Assembly (NCBI RefSeq): GCF_003351345.1
Contig: NZ_QQTO01000001.1
Location: forward strand, 1-64,000
Reading direction: 5' to 3'
Origin: Allobosea caraganae
GTDB lineage: Bacteria; Pseudomonadota; Alphaproteobacteria; Rhizobiales; Beijerinckiaceae
Length of the DNA stretch: 64,000 nucleotides
The notes under the pieces are model-generated. The model did not search any database. It was not told the origin of the DNA and saw nothing but the letters and a program-made list of their open reading frames with translations. Positions 10,419-21,178 of the stretch are shown piece by piece. Each line of letters starts with the position of its first letter. Within the stretch, counting starts at the first letter, position 1. The position numbers and the translations under genes were made by a program.

Positions 10419-11085
10419 GGTAGCTCGGCACCCGCCCGGCCTTGACCGCCTTGGCCTCGTAGCGGGTGCGCACCCAGCCCGGATAGGGCTTGCGCCAATC
10501 GTCGGCGCGCTCGTCGCTCCAGTCGAAATCGGGCGAGCGCAGCAGGCGCGCCAGCGTCCAGCCGACATAATCGTCGATGTCGCTGGCGAAGCGGAAGCGC
10601 CCGCCCTCGCGCAGCGCCCGCGCGAACAGCCCGATCGTCCGGTCGGAGACGAAGCGGCGCTTGCGCTGCCGGCGCTTCGGCCAGGGATCGGGATAGAGCA
10701 GGTCGATCGCGTCGAGCGCGCCGGCCGGCAGGCGCGGCAGCAGCAGCGCCGCGTCGCCATCCCAGAGCCGGACGTTCTTCAGGCCCTCATGCTCGACCAC
10801 GGCCAGGAACTTCGCCATGCCGTTGACGAAGGGCTCGCAGCCGATGAAGCCGATCTGCGGGCTCTCGCGCATCCGCGACAGCAGGTGCTCGCCGCCGCCG
10901 AAGCCGATCTCGAGCCTGACGGCCTCGACCGGGACCGGAAACAACGCCTCGAGGTCGGCGATCTCGCCTTCGGGCAGCCGCAGCGCCGGCAGCAGTCCCT
11001 CGATGCGCGCGGCCTGGCCCTCGCGCAGGGCCTTGCCCTTGCGCCGGCCGAAAAAGGCCCGTTCCGTGTCGTGTTCGTCGCTCAT
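10390..11085 (-). CDS. trmB: tRNA (guanine-N7-)-methyltransferase
   Basis: Makes m7G46 in the variable loop of tRNAs. 231 residues. The class I SAM-binding motif LEIGFGGGEHL is at about 58-68, and the family motif LLYPDPWPKRRQRKRRF at about 128-144 carries the catalytic Asp and the tRNA-binding Lys/Arg patch. The C-terminus contains the PYPGWVRTRYEAKA segment with the conserved TRYE. Lies downstream of metK with a palindromic repeat and the metK terminator between them. Confidence 0.96.
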   Translation of the reverse strand: MSDEHDTERAFFGRRKGKALREGQAARIEGLLPALRLPEGEIADLEALFPVPVEAVRLEIGFGGGEHLLSRMRESPQIGFIGCEPFVNGMAKFLAVVEHEGLKNVRLWDGDAALLLPRLPAGALDAIDLLYPDPWPKRRQRKRRFVSDRTIGLFARALREGGRFRFASDIDDYVGWTLARLLRSPDFDWSDERADDWRKPYPGWVRTRYEAKAVKAGRVPSYLTAVRRRAS

Positions 11086-11099
11086 GATGGCAGGTCTTT

Positions 11100-11150
11100 A
11101 GAGCATCGGCCCGAAAAGTGGCATGCGGTTTTCGGAAAAAGCCGATGCTA
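11100..11150. repeat. dispersed palindromic repeat, family A copy 2
   Basis: Inverted ends agcatcggc (11102-11110) and gccgatgct (11141-11149) enclose a cccgaaaagtgg...ggttttcgg core. Same design as the copies at 3039-3091 and 49927-49977: a GAGCATG-type end, a CCACTTTT-type core and complementary ends. Lies between metK's terminator and trmB. Confidence 0.8.
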
Positions 11151-11170
11151 AATCAAAGAGCTATGGGATC

Positions 11171-11208
11171 GCCGCAAAAGCAAAGGCCGGAGCGCTGCCA
11201 CTCCGGCC
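11171..11208 (-). terminator. rho-independent terminator of metK
   Basis: Arms ggccggag (11185-11192) and ctccggcc (11201-11208) with an eight-base loop. On the minus strand the stem is followed by TTTGCTTTTGC. It begins 29 bases after the metK stop, so it ends the metK transcript before trmB. Confidence 0.75.
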
Positions 11209-11236
11209 TTCGATATCCGGGCTACCGGGCGTTGGA

Positions 11237-12460
<1,224 letters not shown>

Positions 12461-12476
12461 GCAGGAAAGAACAAAG

Positions 12477-12505
12477 GCCAGTCGAACGGAGGCCGACCGA
12501 CTGGC
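12477..12505 (-). promoter_or_regulatory. terminator-like hairpin just upstream of metK
   Basis: Eight-base arms gccagtcg (12477-12484) and cgactggc (12498-12505), loop of 13. On the minus strand the stem is followed by CTTTGTTCTTTC and then the metK ATG. It may end the upstream regulator transcript or attenuate metK. The T-tract is interrupted, so termination may be weak. Confidence 0.45.
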
Positions 12506-12602
12506 AGCACGCGCTTCTTGCAGCCGCCCGCGTTCGCCGTCAAGCACCGAAATCCGTTAAACGGTAGGAATGTTCGGCAGGAAGAACGTAGAAGACCAAA
12601 AA

Positions 12603-13019
12603 TCAGGCTTTTTGGTCATCTTCCTCGGCAAGTGCCTCGACGAGGTCGACGATGCGGCGGCGGACGCGGCCGCTCTTGATGCGCACGAAGGCCTTGGTGA
12701 GCTGCACGCCCTCGCTGGTCGCGAGGAAGTCGGAGATATAGGCCGTCGAGCTGGAATCGGCGAAGCCGCCGTCTGGCGTGGCGTCGCCGTTCGGCGCGCC
12801 GTCGAAGAAGAACGAGACGGGCACCTCGAGCTTCTTGGCGATCTGCTGCAGGCGGCTGGCGCTGATGCGGTTCGCGCCCTTCTCGTATTTCTGGATCTGC
12901 TGGAAGGTCAGGCTCAGGGCTTCGCCGAGCTTTTCCTGGCTGATTCCGGCGAGCATCCGGCGCATGCGTACACGGCTGCCGACATGGCGGTCGATCGGAT
13001 TGGGCACTTTTTTGATCAT
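12603..13019 (-). CDS. XRE-family HTH regulator (PraR/PhrR-like)
   Basis: 138 residues. Residues about 15-70 form a Cro/CI-type helix-turn-helix (GSRVRMRRMLAGISQEKLGE, then LTFQQIQKYEKGANRISASR). The C-terminal half is specific to a Rhizobiales family conserved between lnt and metK, whose members include PraR/PhrR of Rhizobium and Sinorhizobium, regulators of quorum sensing and surface traits. A 12-base perfect palindrome lies 71 bases upstream and may be its own operator. The exact regulon here is unknown. Confidence 0.85.
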   Translation of the reverse strand: MIKKVPNPIDRHVGSRVRMRRMLAGISQEKLGEALSLTFQQIQKYEKGANRISASRLQQIAKKLEVPVSFFFDGAPNGDATPDGGFADSSSTAYISDFLATSEGVQLTKAFVRIKSGRVRRRIVDLVEALAEEDDQKA

Positions 13020-13089
13020 GGATCGAGGCCTTAGATCACGTCGTCGCCGCAGGGCCGCGGGTCGCGGTAGACGTCATAGAGTGTCAATG

Positions 13090-13101
13090 AGACTTAAGTC
13101 T
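13090..13101. promoter_or_regulatory. candidate operator (12-base perfect palindrome) upstream of the HTH gene
   Basis: agacttaagtct is a perfect palindrome 71 bases upstream of the HTH start in an AT-richer gap between lnt and the regulator. XRE proteins of this kind bind as dimers to short palindromes and often repress themselves. The link to this regulator is inference. Confidence 0.4.
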
Positions 13102-13161
13102 ATTAGCGCTACGTTTATGCCTGATGCCGCCTCCCATGTAAACTGGTTCCAAATGGGATGA

Positions 13162-14754
13162 TCAAACGCCTCGCAACCGTGACAGAAGCAGGAATGCTAT
13201 GACGAGCCCTGCAAAAATGACATCCCCGAGTTGCGAATAAAGCGTAGCAGATCCACTTCGCGGCAGGCCGACATCAAGCACGCCTTCGGTTCCGAGCGGC
13301 AGGCTTGCAATCACCCGCCCATAGGAATCGACGACGCCCGAGATCCCGGTATTGGCGACGCGGACGAGTGGCAGGCCCTCCTCGATCGTGCGCAGGCGCG
13401 CCTGGGCGAAATGCTGGTAGGGCCCGCTCGTCTGGCCGAACCAGCCGTCATTGGTCAGGTTCAGGATGAAGCCTGGCCGCGGCCCCTGCGGCACCACCGC
13501 GCCGGGAAACACAATTTCGTAACATATCACGGCTGCGGCGGGGGGCAATCCACGCACGATCAGCGGCATATGGCGCTCTCCGGCGGCGAATCCGCCGGGC
13601 ACGGAGACGAATTCCGAGAGCCCGACGCTGCGGATCAACGTCTCGAGAATCGGCGGCAGATACTCCCCGAAGGGCACGAGATGGACCTTGTCGTAGCTCG
13701 CGACGATCACGCCCTCGTCGTTGACGACCTGCACCGAGTTGAAGATCGGCGGCCGGCTCTCGCCGGGCAGCATCTCGCCCGCCCGTGCCGCGCCGGTGAT
13801 CAGCGTCGCGTTCGGCGGCAATAGCGCGGCGATGCGCGAGAGTGCCTGCGGCGTGCGGCCGAGCAGGAAGGGGAAGGCCGATTCCGGCCAGATCAGATGG
13901 GTGACGTCCTGCACGCCGAGCGTCGCCGGGCTCGTCGCCCGGTCGCTGAGCTTCAGGTAGTGCGCCAGGATCGGCTCGGCGTTCTGCGGGCTGAACTTGG
14001 CGTCCTGCGGCAGGTTGGGCTGCATCAGCCGCAGCTTGACGCCGCTGACCATGGCCGCGGGCTGCGCGGGAATGCGCCAGGCGCCGAAGCCGATCAGACC
14101 GCAGAGCGCGGCGAGCGCCAGAGCCGGCATGCGCCAGCGCGCCGCGCCGGGCTTGGCGGTGCCGATGACCGCCGGCGCGGCGCCGATCGCAACCGCGACC
14201 AGCGTCAGCCCGTAGAGGCCGGCGATCGCCGCGAATTGCGCGATCCAGGCCTGGCCGGCCAGCATCATGCCGTAGACGTTCCAGGGAAAGCCGGTGAAGA
14301 CGTGGCCGCGCAGGTATTCGCTCAGCGTCAACGCGACCGCGAGCATGAGGATGCGGCCGCCGCCATGGGGCCAGATCAGCCTGGCAAGGCCGAAGCCCAG
14401 CGCCGGGAAAAAGGCAAGGAAGGCCGGCAGCGCGACGACGCCGAGCGGCATCGCCCAGGCGAACTTGTCGGCCTCGACCAGGAAGGCGGCCCCCAGCCAC
14501 CATAGCCCGGCCAGGAAGAAGCCGAAGCCCCACCACCAGCCCGCCGCTGCGGCCGACAGAAACCGCGCCCGCCAGCTCGCGCCGACGGCGCCGTCGACCA
14601 GCCAGACCGCCACGGTCATCGGGATGACGATGAGGGGCCAGAGGTCGAGCGGCGGCAGGGCGAGCGCGCCGCTCGCGCCGGCGACGAGCGCGATCAGGCG
14701 CTTCGGCCAACCCCAGGCGAGGATGACCTTGTCGGCCAGAGCTGAGAATGGCAT
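13162..14754 (-). CDS. lnt: apolipoprotein N-acyltransferase
   Basis: Adds the third acyl chain to lipoproteins in the inner membrane. 530 residues from the ATG at 14754, which overlaps the corC stop by one base (TGATG). Residues about 10-215 hold several membrane helices. The periplasmic nitrilase-like domain keeps the full catalytic triad: Glu in [10 protein letters not shown], Lys in [14 protein letters not shown] and Cys in [11 protein letters not shown] last membrane helix is at the C-terminus ([14 protein letters not shown]). An earlier in-frame Met exists at 14805 inside corC. Confidence 0.97.
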   Translation of the reverse strand: MPFSALADKVILAWGWPKRLIALVAGASGALALPPLDLWPLIVIPMTVAVWLVDGAVGASWRARFLSAAAAGWWWGFGFFLAGLWWLGAAFLVEADKFAWAMPLGVVALPAFLAFFPALGFGLARLIWPHGGGRILMLAVALTLSEYLRGHVFTGFPWNVYGMMLAGQAWIAQFAAIAGLYGLTLVAVAIGAAPAVIGTAKPGAARWRMPALALAALCGLIGFGAWRIPAQPAAMVSGVKLRLMQPNLPQDAKFSPQNAEPILAHYLKLSDRATSPATLGVQDVTHLIWPESAFPFLLGRTPQALSRIAALLPPNATLITGAARAGEMLPGESRPPIFNSVQVVNDEGVIVASYDKVHLVPFGEYLPPILETLIRSVGLSEFVSVPGGFAAGERHMPLIVRGLPPAAAVICYEIVFPGAVVPQGPRPGFILNLTNDGWFGQTSGPYQHFAQARLRTIEEGLPLVRVANTGISGVVDSYGRVIASLPLGTEGVLDVGLPRSGSATLYSQLGDVIFAGLVIAFLLLSRLRGV

Positions 14755-15728
14755 CAGCCCGATTCCGCCGGCGCCGGAGTTTCGAGCGTCGCTGTAAGGC
14801 CACAATGGATGCGCAGGCGCTTGATCCGGCGCGGATCGGCGTCGAGGATCTCGAATTCGAGCCCTTCCGGCCCCTGGATCAGCTCGCCGCGGGCCGGGAC
14901 ATGGCCGGCGAGCGTCACGATCAGCCCGCCCAGCGTGTCGACGTCCTCGGCGACCTCGGCCTGCGACAGGTCGATGCCGGTCGCGTCCTTGAGGTCTTCC
15001 AGCGTGGCGCGGGCGTCGGCGGTGAAGATGTTCTCGCCCGCCGGCGCGATCGTCGGGGCTTCGTCGAGGTCGTGCTCGTCCTCGATGTCGCCGACGACGA
15101 TCTCGACCAGGTCCTCGATCGAGACCAGCCCGTCGGTGCCGCCATATTCGTCGATTACGAGCGCGATATGGGTGCGCGTCGCCTGCATCCGGACCAGGAG
15201 GTCGACGGCCGGCATCGAGGGCGGCACGTAGAGCACCGGCCGCAGGATCTTGGCCGAGTGCAGCGTCACCGAGAGGTCGACGGCGCCGAGGATCGGCCCG
15301 CTCGCCTCGGTCTCGGCCATCGGCCGCGCCTTGGCGGCGATGAAGTCGACGAAGTCGCGGATGTGGATCATGCCGCGCGGATCGTCGAGCGTGTCGCCAT
15401 AAACCGGCAGACGCGAATGGCCGGCCCGGCTGAACAGGCCGAGCAGGTCGCCCAGCGTCGTCTCGGCCGAGACGGCGATGATGTCGGCGCGCGGCACCAT
15501 CACGTCGGCGATGCGGCGCTCGCGCAGGCTGAGCACGTTGGAGAGCATCGCGCGCTCCTGCGCGCTCAGGTCGGCGAGCTGCCCGCTATCCTGCGCCAGC
15601 GCCTCCGTGATGTCCTCGCGGATGCTGCCGCCGTTGCGCAGGCCGAGCCGGTCGAGGAACAGGCCGAGCCAGCCGGCCGGGCCGCGTCCGGCAGATTCGC
15701 TCTGGGTTGATCGACTGTCGTCGCTCAT
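14754..15728 (-). CDS. CorC/HlyC-type CBS-domain protein
   Basis: 324 residues, no membrane helices. Two CBS domains span about 70-190 ([60 protein letters not shown]), then a transporter-associated HlyC/CorC domain at about 235-315. The family is linked to Mg/Co efflux or membrane protection; the haemolysin name is historical. It stands between ybeY and lnt, the usual order in Rhizobiales, with a four-base overlap with ybeY. Confidence 0.93.
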   Translation of the reverse strand: MSDDSRSTQSESAGRGPAGWLGLFLDRLGLRNGGSIREDITEALAQDSGQLADLSAQERAMLSNVLSLRERRIADVMVPRADIIAVSAETTLGDLLGLFSRAGHSRLPVYGDTLDDPRGMIHIRDFVDFIAAKARPMAETEASGPILGAVDLSVTLHSAKILRPVLYVPPSMPAVDLLVRMQATRTHIALVIDEYGGTDGLVSIEDLVEIVVGDIEDEHDLDEAPTIAPAGENIFTADARATLEDLKDATGIDLSQAEVAEDVDTLGGLIVTLAGHVPARGELIQGPEGLEFEILDADPRRIKRLRIHCGLTATLETPAPAESG

Positions 15729-16294
15729 GGTGTGGGGCGGTCGATTCTGGGTTGGTTCGAAGAGGCGGTGTCGAGTTCGGCGCCGGCATAGGGATCGGCG
15801 ATACCGAGCCGCGCAAGCGCGGCGATTTCGAGGCCTTCCATGCGGATGGCCTCGCTTTCGGTCTCGTGATCCTCGCCGAGCAGGTGCAGCAGGCCGTGGA
15901 CGACGAGATGGCTGAGATGGTCGCCGGGGCTCTTGCCCTCGTCCTCGGCCTCGCGCAGCACGGTCTCAAAGGCCAGCACGATGTCGCCGAGCACGGGGCT
16001 CGCCGTGATCCGCTCCGGCGGCGCGGCCGGGAAGGAGAGCACGTTCGTCGCCTTGTCGAGGCCGCGCCAGTCGCGGTTGACGCTGCGGATGCGCTTGTCG
16101 TCGGTCATCAGCAGGCTGAGCTCCGCCCCGGGCAGGGGCTTAACCTCGCTGACGGCCAGGGCGGCCTCTGTGGCCTGGCTCACACGCTCGCGCAGGTCGC
16201 CGAGCTCGCGCCAGCGGCGCGATTGCAGGCGGATCGAGATCGTGAGTCTGTCCGGTCGCGGCGCCTGGCGCCGCGTGGGAGGTCGGTCGTTCAT
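15725..16294 (-). CDS. ybeY: endoribonuclease YbeY
   Basis: Zinc-dependent RNase acting in 16S rRNA 3' maturation and ribosome quality control. 189 residues from the ATG at 16294, overlapping the phoH stop (ATGA). The metal site HGLLHLLGEDHE is near residue 145 with all three histidines. LDKATNVLSFP is the conserved substrate-cleft motif. The open frame extends upstream inside phoH but the overlap start is the natural one. Confidence 0.96.
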   Translation of the reverse strand: MNDRPPTRRQAPRPDRLTISIRLQSRRWRELGDLRERVSQATEAALAVSEVKPLPGAELSLLMTDDKRIRSVNRDWRGLDKATNVLSFPAAPPERITASPVLGDIVLAFETVLREAEDEGKSPGDHLSHLVVHGLLHLLGEDHETESEAIRMEGLEIAALARLGIADPYAGAELDTASSNQPRIDRPTP

Positions 16295-17439
16295 CGCGGT
16301 CGCTCCCGCGACAGCGTGCGCTTCAGGCCCTCGGTGTCGCCCTCGACCGGCGTGGGCGGCAGCGGCTGGCGCGTACGCTCTTCCCATTCGGCCCGCTCGC
16401 GCCGCGCGGCGCTCTCATAGGCCATGACGATGCGGCGCACGAGGTCGTGGCGGACGACGTCGCCCTCCTCGAACTTGGCATGGCCGACGCCCTCGACGCC
16501 GGAGAGCAGCCTGACGGCCTCGATCAGCCCCGAGCGCTGGCCCGGCGGCAGGTCGATCTGGGTGGGATCGCCGGTGATGATCATGCGCGAGCCCTCGCCG
16601 AGGCGGGTCAGGAACATCTTCATCTGCACGGAGGTCGCGTTCTGCGCCTCGTCGAGCAGCACGACCGCGTTGGTCAGCGTCCGGCCGCGCATGAAGGCGA
16701 GCGGCGCGATCTCGATCATGCCGGTCTGCAGGGCGCGCTCGACATGGCGCGCCTCCATGAAGTCGTTCAGCGCATCGTAGATCGGGCGCAGATAGGGGTC
16801 GACCTTCTCGCGCATGTCGCCGGGCAGGAAGCCGAGCCGCTCGCCGGCCTCGACTGCCGGGCGCGACAGCACCATGCGCTCGACCACGCCCTGCTCGATC
16901 AGCGAGACGGCGTGCCCGACCGCGAGCCAGGTCTTGCCGGTGCCGGCCGGGCCTTCGGCGAGCACGAGCTCGTTGCGCTTGAGCTGGCGCAGATAGGCGT
17001 CCTGCGCCGCGTTGCGGGCCCTGACCGGGCCGCGCTTGCGCGTGACGATCGCGTCGAACGAGGCCTTGCCGGCATTGTCGGACGGGAACAGCGAACGCTG
17101 CACGTTGCTTTCCTCGATCGCGCCGTCGACCTCGCCGAGCGTGACGGAGGCGCCGGCCTTGGCGCGGGAATAGAGCGTCTTCAGCACGCGCCCGGCCTGT
17201 TCGGCTGTTTCGCGCGGGCCTTTGATGGTGGCGTGGTTGCCGTTCGGGCTGATCACGACGCCGAGCCTGCGCTCGAGATGCGCGAGGTTCTGGTCGTAAT
17301 GTCCGAAGACGAGGCTGGCGAGGCCGTTATCCTCGAAGGACAACACGATTTCGGTGGCTGGGAGCCCATCCCGCGTCAGGTTCTCGACGCGTTGCGGCGC
17401 GCTCTCGCGCCTGGGGCCTCGGTCCGGTCGTGGGGTCAT
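16291..17439 (-). CDS. PhoH-family ATPase (PhoH-like/YbeZ)
   Basis: Cytosolic ATPase acting with YbeY in RNA metabolism. About 382 residues from the ATG at 17439 (MTPRPDRGPRRES). In-frame ATGs at 17481 and further up are possible and none has a clear ribosome site. Walker A GPAGTGKTWLAVG is near residue 165, Walker B VVLLDEAQNAT near 265, and sensor MIITGDPTQIDLP near 290. The N-terminal part carries a KH-like region (VISPNGNHATIKGPRETAEQ). Confidence 0.92.
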   Translation of the reverse strand: MTPRPDRGPRRESAPQRVENLTRDGLPATEIVLSFEDNGLASLVFGHYDQNLAHLERRLGVVISPNGNHATIKGPRETAEQAGRVLKTLYSRAKAGASVTLGEVDGAIEESNVQRSLFPSDNAGKASFDAIVTRKRGPVRARNAAQDAYLRQLKRNELVLAEGPAGTGKTWLAVGHAVSLIEQGVVERMVLSRPAVEAGERLGFLPGDMREKVDPYLRPIYDALNDFMEARHVERALQTGMIEIAPLAFMRGRTLTNAVVLLDEAQNATSVQMKMFLTRLGEGSRMIITGDPTQIDLPPGQRSGLIEAVRLLSGVEGVGHAKFEEGDVVRHDLVRRIVMAYESAARRERAEWEERTRQPLPPTPVEGDTEGLKRTLSRERPR

Positions 17440-17592
17440 CGAGTCAGCCTGTGCCAAAAGCGTCGTCTCCCTCAAGCGCATGCCGGCGGGACAGGAGCGT
17501 CGGGCCGGGTGTTTCGATAGCATAACCGAGCGCGACGGTTTCATCCTGATGACAGGAGAGCGCGGTCGCCCGGGAGCTGGCGGCAAGCAGGT

Positions 17593-18948
17593 TCAAGCGG
17601 CGATGTCCTCGGGGGCGGCGAGCCGCCCGAACAGGGAATTCGAGCCGGTACGCTCGATCACCACCTTCACCATGTCGCCGATCTGATTCGCCTTGGTTTC
17701 GATCTGCACAGCCTGAAGGTAGGGCGACTTCCCCGCAAGCTGGCCGGGATGGCGCCCTGTGCGTTCGAGCAGAACCTCAATGGTGCGGCCGACCATGGCG
17801 TGGTTGAAAGCCTGGCGGTGGTGCTCGATGCGCTCCTGCAGGCGGTGCAGGCGCTCGTTCATCACCTCGGGCGCGACCTGCACCGTGAGCTCGGCCGCCG
17901 GCGTGCCCGGGCGCGGCGAATATTTGAAGGAATAGCTCGAGGCGAAGCCGATATCCTCGACCAGCCGCAGCGTCTCCGCGAAATCCGCCTCGCTCTCGCC
18001 GGGGAAGCCGACGATGAAGTCCGAGGACAGCGCGATGTCGGGCCGCGCCGTGCGGACGCGCTCGATCAGGCGGCGGTACTCGTCGGCGGTGTGCTTGCGG
18101 TTCATCGCCGAAAGGATGCGGTCGGAGCCCGCCTGCACCGGCAGGTGCAGGAAGGGCATCACCTGCGGCAGGTCGCGATGGGCGGCGATCAGGTCGTCGT
18201 CCATGTCGCGCGGATGGCTCGTGGTGTAGCGGATGCGGGCGATGCCCGGCACCTCGGCGACGCGGTGCATCAGTCTCGCCAGGCCCCAGGCGCGCCCGTC
18301 CGGCCCCTCGCCATGATAGGCGTTGACGTTCTGGCCGATCAGCGTGACGTCCTGCACGCCGGCGTCAGCGAGCCGCTCGATCTCGGCGAGAACCTGCGCG
18401 ACGGGCCGCGAGAACTCGGTGCCGCGCGTATAAGGCACGACGCAGAAGGCGCAGAACTTGTCGCAGCCTTCCTGCACCGTGACGAAGGCCGAGATGCCGC
18501 GGCTGCGGATCGCGGCGGGCTTCGGCGCCGGCAGATAGCCGAACTTGTCGTCGGCCGGCAGGTCGGTATCGACCACGCGCGTGCGCTGGGCCTCTGCCAG
18601 CAGCGAGGGCAGGCGGTGATAGGCCTGCGGCCCGACGACGAGGTCGACGGCCGGCTGGCGGCGCTGGATCTCGGCGCCTTCGGCCTGGGCGACGCAGCCT
18701 GCGACGACGATCCTCGTCTCCTGGCCGTTCGCCTTCTGCTCGTTCTTGAGGTCGCGCAGCTTGCCGAGCTCGGTATAGACCTTCTGCACGGCGCGGTCGC
18801 GGATATGGCAGGTGTTGAGCAGGATCAGGTCGGCGCCCTCGGGCGCAGCAACCTCCTCGTAGCCCTGTCCGGCCAGGATATCGGCCATGCGCTGCCCGTC
18901 ATAGACGTTCATCTGGCAGCCGAAGGACTTGATGTGGACTTTCTTCAT
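17593..18948 (-). CDS. miaB: tRNA-2-methylthio-N6-dimethylallyladenosine synthase
   Basis: Radical-SAM enzyme making ms2i6A37 in tRNAs. 451 residues from the ATG at 18948 ([20 protein letters not shown]). The N-terminal UPF0004 domain has the three cluster cysteines ([26 protein letters not shown]). The radical SAM motif is CDKFCAFC, and a C-terminal TRAM domain follows. A further Met at 18969 is less conserved. First in a minus-strand run with phoH, ybeY, corC and lnt; gap to phoH is about 150 bases. Confidence 0.97.
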   Translation of the reverse strand: MKKVHIKSFGCQMNVYDGQRMADILAGQGYEEVAAPEGADLILLNTCHIRDRAVQKVYTELGKLRDLKNEQKANGQETRIVVAGCVAQAEGAEIQRRQPAVDLVVGPQAYHRLPSLLAEAQRTRVVDTDLPADDKFGYLPAPKPAAIRSRGISAFVTVQEGCDKFCAFCVVPYTRGTEFSRPVAQVLAEIERLADAGVQDVTLIGQNVNAYHGEGPDGRAWGLARLMHRVAEVPGIARIRYTTSHPRDMDDDLIAAHRDLPQVMPFLHLPVQAGSDRILSAMNRKHTADEYRRLIERVRTARPDIALSSDFIVGFPGESEADFAETLRLVEDIGFASSYSFKYSPRPGTPAAELTVQVAPEVMNERLHRLQERIEHHRQAFNHAMVGRTIEVLLERTGRHPGQLAGKSPYLQAVQIETKANQIGDMVKVVIERTGSNSLFGRLAAPEDIAA

Positions 18949-19065
18949 CGTTGCGGATCGGGTCTCCAAACCGTTTCCTTACTCCGGATTCTGCACCGTG
19001 GAAATGATCCCGCATTCACAATTGCAGGCGAAGCAACATCCGAGCCAAACGCGGGCAGCATTAGC

Positions 19066-19872
19066 CTAGGACAATGACCGGCCCGTGACCGCCTCGTTCC
19101 TGGCCGTGCGGATCGCCGCCTCGGCGAGCCGCGTCGCCTCCTTGCGCGAGGTCTTGCGGCCCATCCGGATCGGCTCGCCCCAGGTGAGCTCGACATCGAT
19201 CGCACCGGCCTCGAACATCGCCTTGAGATGGGGTGCGAGTTCGGTATCGCCATACCAGGCCAGCGCCGAGCGCTCGACGCGGCCGCCGGCCATGCCGTGG
19301 AAGCCAGTATAGGTGATGGTGAGCGGGTAGACCGTGACGTCGTTGTCCTCGCCGCTGCGGCCGATGGCTTCATGCACCGCGCCGAGCAGCGAGGAGCGCA
19401 GCGGCAGGATGCGCGTGCCGTCGCCGGTCGTGCCCTCGGCGAAGAGCACGACCGATTGCCCGTCGGCGAGCCTCTGCCCCATCTCGGCCGTCATGCCGGC
19501 CGTGGCCGAGCGGCGGGTACGGTCGATGAAGAGCGTGCGCTGGACCTTGGCGAGGAAGCCGATCACCGGCCAGCCCGAGACCTCGGCCTTGGCGACGAAG
19601 GAGAGCGGCCGTTCGGCCCCGATCACGCAGATGTCGAGCCAGGAGACGTGGTTGGCGACGATCAGCCCGCCCTCGCCCTTCGGCGGCGGCGTGCCGCGCT
19701 CCGTCCGGCGCACGCCGAGGCAGAGGCAGACCAGGCGGTGGAACGTCAGCGGCAGCCGCCAGCCATGGTGCGGGCCGAGCCTGAGCATGACGAGCTGCAC
19801 CGGCAGCAGCGCGAGCGTGCAGAGCGCGAGCACGACAAGCCGCAGGATCGCGCCGGGGCGTAGGCCATTCAT
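19066..19872 (-). CDS. 1-acyl-sn-glycerol-3-phosphate acyltransferase family
   Basis: 268 residues. Acylates lysophosphatidic acid to phosphatidic acid at the inner membrane. An N-terminal membrane helix is at about 8-30. The acyltransferase motifs are NHVSWLD (His-Asp catalytic pair), FIDRTRR and LFAEGTTGDG, followed by the VYPLTITY block. Could be an acyltransferase of the OlsA or PlsC type; substrate choice cannot be set from motifs. Lies between miaB and rimI on the same strand. Confidence 0.9.
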   Translation of the reverse strand: MNGLRPGAILRLVVLALCTLALLPVQLVMLRLGPHHGWRLPLTFHRLVCLCLGVRRTERGTPPPKGEGGLIVANHVSWLDICVIGAERPLSFVAKAEVSGWPVIGFLAKVQRTLFIDRTRRSATAGMTAEMGQRLADGQSVVLFAEGTTGDGTRILPLRSSLLGAVHEAIGRSGEDNDVTVYPLTITYTGFHGMAGGRVERSALAWYGDTELAPHLKAMFEAGAIDVELTWGEPIRMGRKTSRKEATRLAEAAIRTARNEAVTGRSLS

Positions 19873-19926
19873 GCGTGAATCACAGCTCCAGTCCGGAGCG
19901 CTACATGAACGAGGCGGCAGTCGCTG

Positions 19927-20424
19927 TCACGCGAGATCGAGCCGCATCGTCACCGCCGTGGCCTTGCTGCCGTCCGGCTTGGGATAATAGCCCTTGCGCC
20001 GGCCGACCTCGCGGAAGCCGAAATGCCGGTAGAGCCGGTCGGCCGCGACATTGCCGTCCTCGACCTCGAGGAAGACGCAGGTGACGCCCATCGCCGCGAG
20101 CTGGCCGAGATGGGCGGCGAGCAGGGCGCGGCCGAGGCCGCTGCCGCGCTGGCCCGTCGCCACCACGATGCTGAGGATCTCGGCCTCGTCGGCCGCCTTG
20201 CGCGACATCGCGAATCCGGACGGGGTCGAGGCCTTGCCCGCGAAGACGCCGTCGGTGACGACGCTCGCATCCGCGATCAGCGCAGCGCATTCGCCCGGAT
20301 CCCAACCGCGTGCGAAGCCGCCGAGATGGTGCAGGGCCGCGACATCGCGGGCCTGGCGCGCGTCGAGCGGGCCGGTGCGGGCCGGGCCGGCCGTCGGGTG
20401 CAGCAGTTTACGCAGCCAATCCAT
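19927..20424 (-). CDS. rimI: GNAT N-acetyltransferase RimI-like
   Basis: 165 residues from the ATG at 20424 (MDWLRKLLHPTAG). A single GNAT fold: acetyl-CoA loop ATGQRGSGLGRALLAAH near 100-115 and the conserved LEVEDGNVAADRLYRHFGF near 128-146, where RimI proteins have N..A..LY...GF. Next to tsaB, the typical partner of rimI. RimI acetylates ribosomal protein S18 in enterobacteria; the substrate here is inferred from family and context. Confidence 0.88.
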   Translation of the reverse strand: MDWLRKLLHPTAGPARTGPLDARQARDVAALHHLGGFARGWDPGECAALIADASVVTDGVFAGKASTPSGFAMSRKAADEAEILSIVVATGQRGSGLGRALLAAHLGQLAAMGVTCVFLEVEDGNVAADRLYRHFGFREVGRRKGYYPKPDGSKATAVTMRLDLA

Positions 20425-20478
20425 GCCGCTTGATGGCACAGCCAGCCGCGCTGGCAAGTCATTCGGATAGAGGATTTG

Positions 20479-21162
20479 TTAACGACGCGGCAGGCGGGCG
20501 CGATCCTGCGGCGTCGTCTCTGGCGCTTTCAGGTAGAGCGGCCGCGGCGGGGCGGCCTCGGGATCGGCGATCAGGCCGAGCCGCGCCACCCAGGTCACGT
20601 CGGGCGCCTTGCTCTCGTCGAGCACGAGCGCGTCGAGCCCGATCGCCCAGGCCTCGTTTGCCACCGCCATCGCGGCCGAGCCGACGAGGCTGACCGGCCC
20701 GGCGCCGATGGCGCGGGCGGCGTCGCGATGATTGACCTGGCGGATCGAGACGAGCTGCTTGCCCTGCCCGTTCAGTGCCTGGAACCAGACCTGGCCGTGC
20801 TTGGCGTCTAGCGCCGCCGCGATGACCCGGCCGGGCTCGCGGCCGATCAGGGGCGCGGCGGTGGCGGCCAGCGTGGTCACGCCGATGGCCGGAATCCCGG
20901 CTGCGAAGGCGATGGCGCGGGCTGCGCTGATGCCGACGCGCAGGCCGGTATAGCTACCGGGGCCGATCGTGACCGCGACGCGGTCCAGCGAGGCGAAGCC
21001 GCCGTCGACGGCGTTCATCACGCGCTCGATCATCGGCATCAGCGCCTCGGCGTGGCCGCGCTCCATCGCGACCTGCTCGCGCACGCTCGGCGTGGCCTCG
21101 CCCGCGTCGAGCACGCAGGCCGAGCAGGCGCCGAGCGCGGTGTCGATCGCGAGGATGCGCAT
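20479..21162 (-). CDS. tsaB: tRNA threonylcarbamoyladenosine biosynthesis protein TsaB
   Basis: Scaffold partner of TsaD in t6A37 synthesis. 227 residues. ASKHA fold: MRILAIDTALGACSACVLD at the N-terminus, then the TsaB motif GPGSYTGLRVGISAARAIAF near residue 67. The C-terminal lobe is shortened and lacks the TsaD metal site, as expected. Followed by rimI after 55 bases and preceded by the NifU-type gene after 16. Confidence 0.96.
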   Translation of the reverse strand: MRILAIDTALGACSACVLDAGEATPSVREQVAMERGHAEALMPMIERVMNAVDGGFASLDRVAVTIGPGSYTGLRVGISAARAIAFAAGIPAIGVTTLAATAAPLIGREPGRVIAAALDAKHGQVWFQALNGQGKQLVSIRQVNHRDAARAIGAGPVSLVGSAAMAVANEAWAIGLDALVLDESKAPDVTWVARLGLIADPEAAPPRPLYLKAPETTPQDRARLPRR

Positions 21163-21178
21163 GTATTCTCTTGCTAGA

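Noticed and set aside
12461..12602. SAM-II riboswitch before metK
   Set aside because: Pairing and conserved bases of SAM-II were not seen; only a terminator-like hairpin is present.
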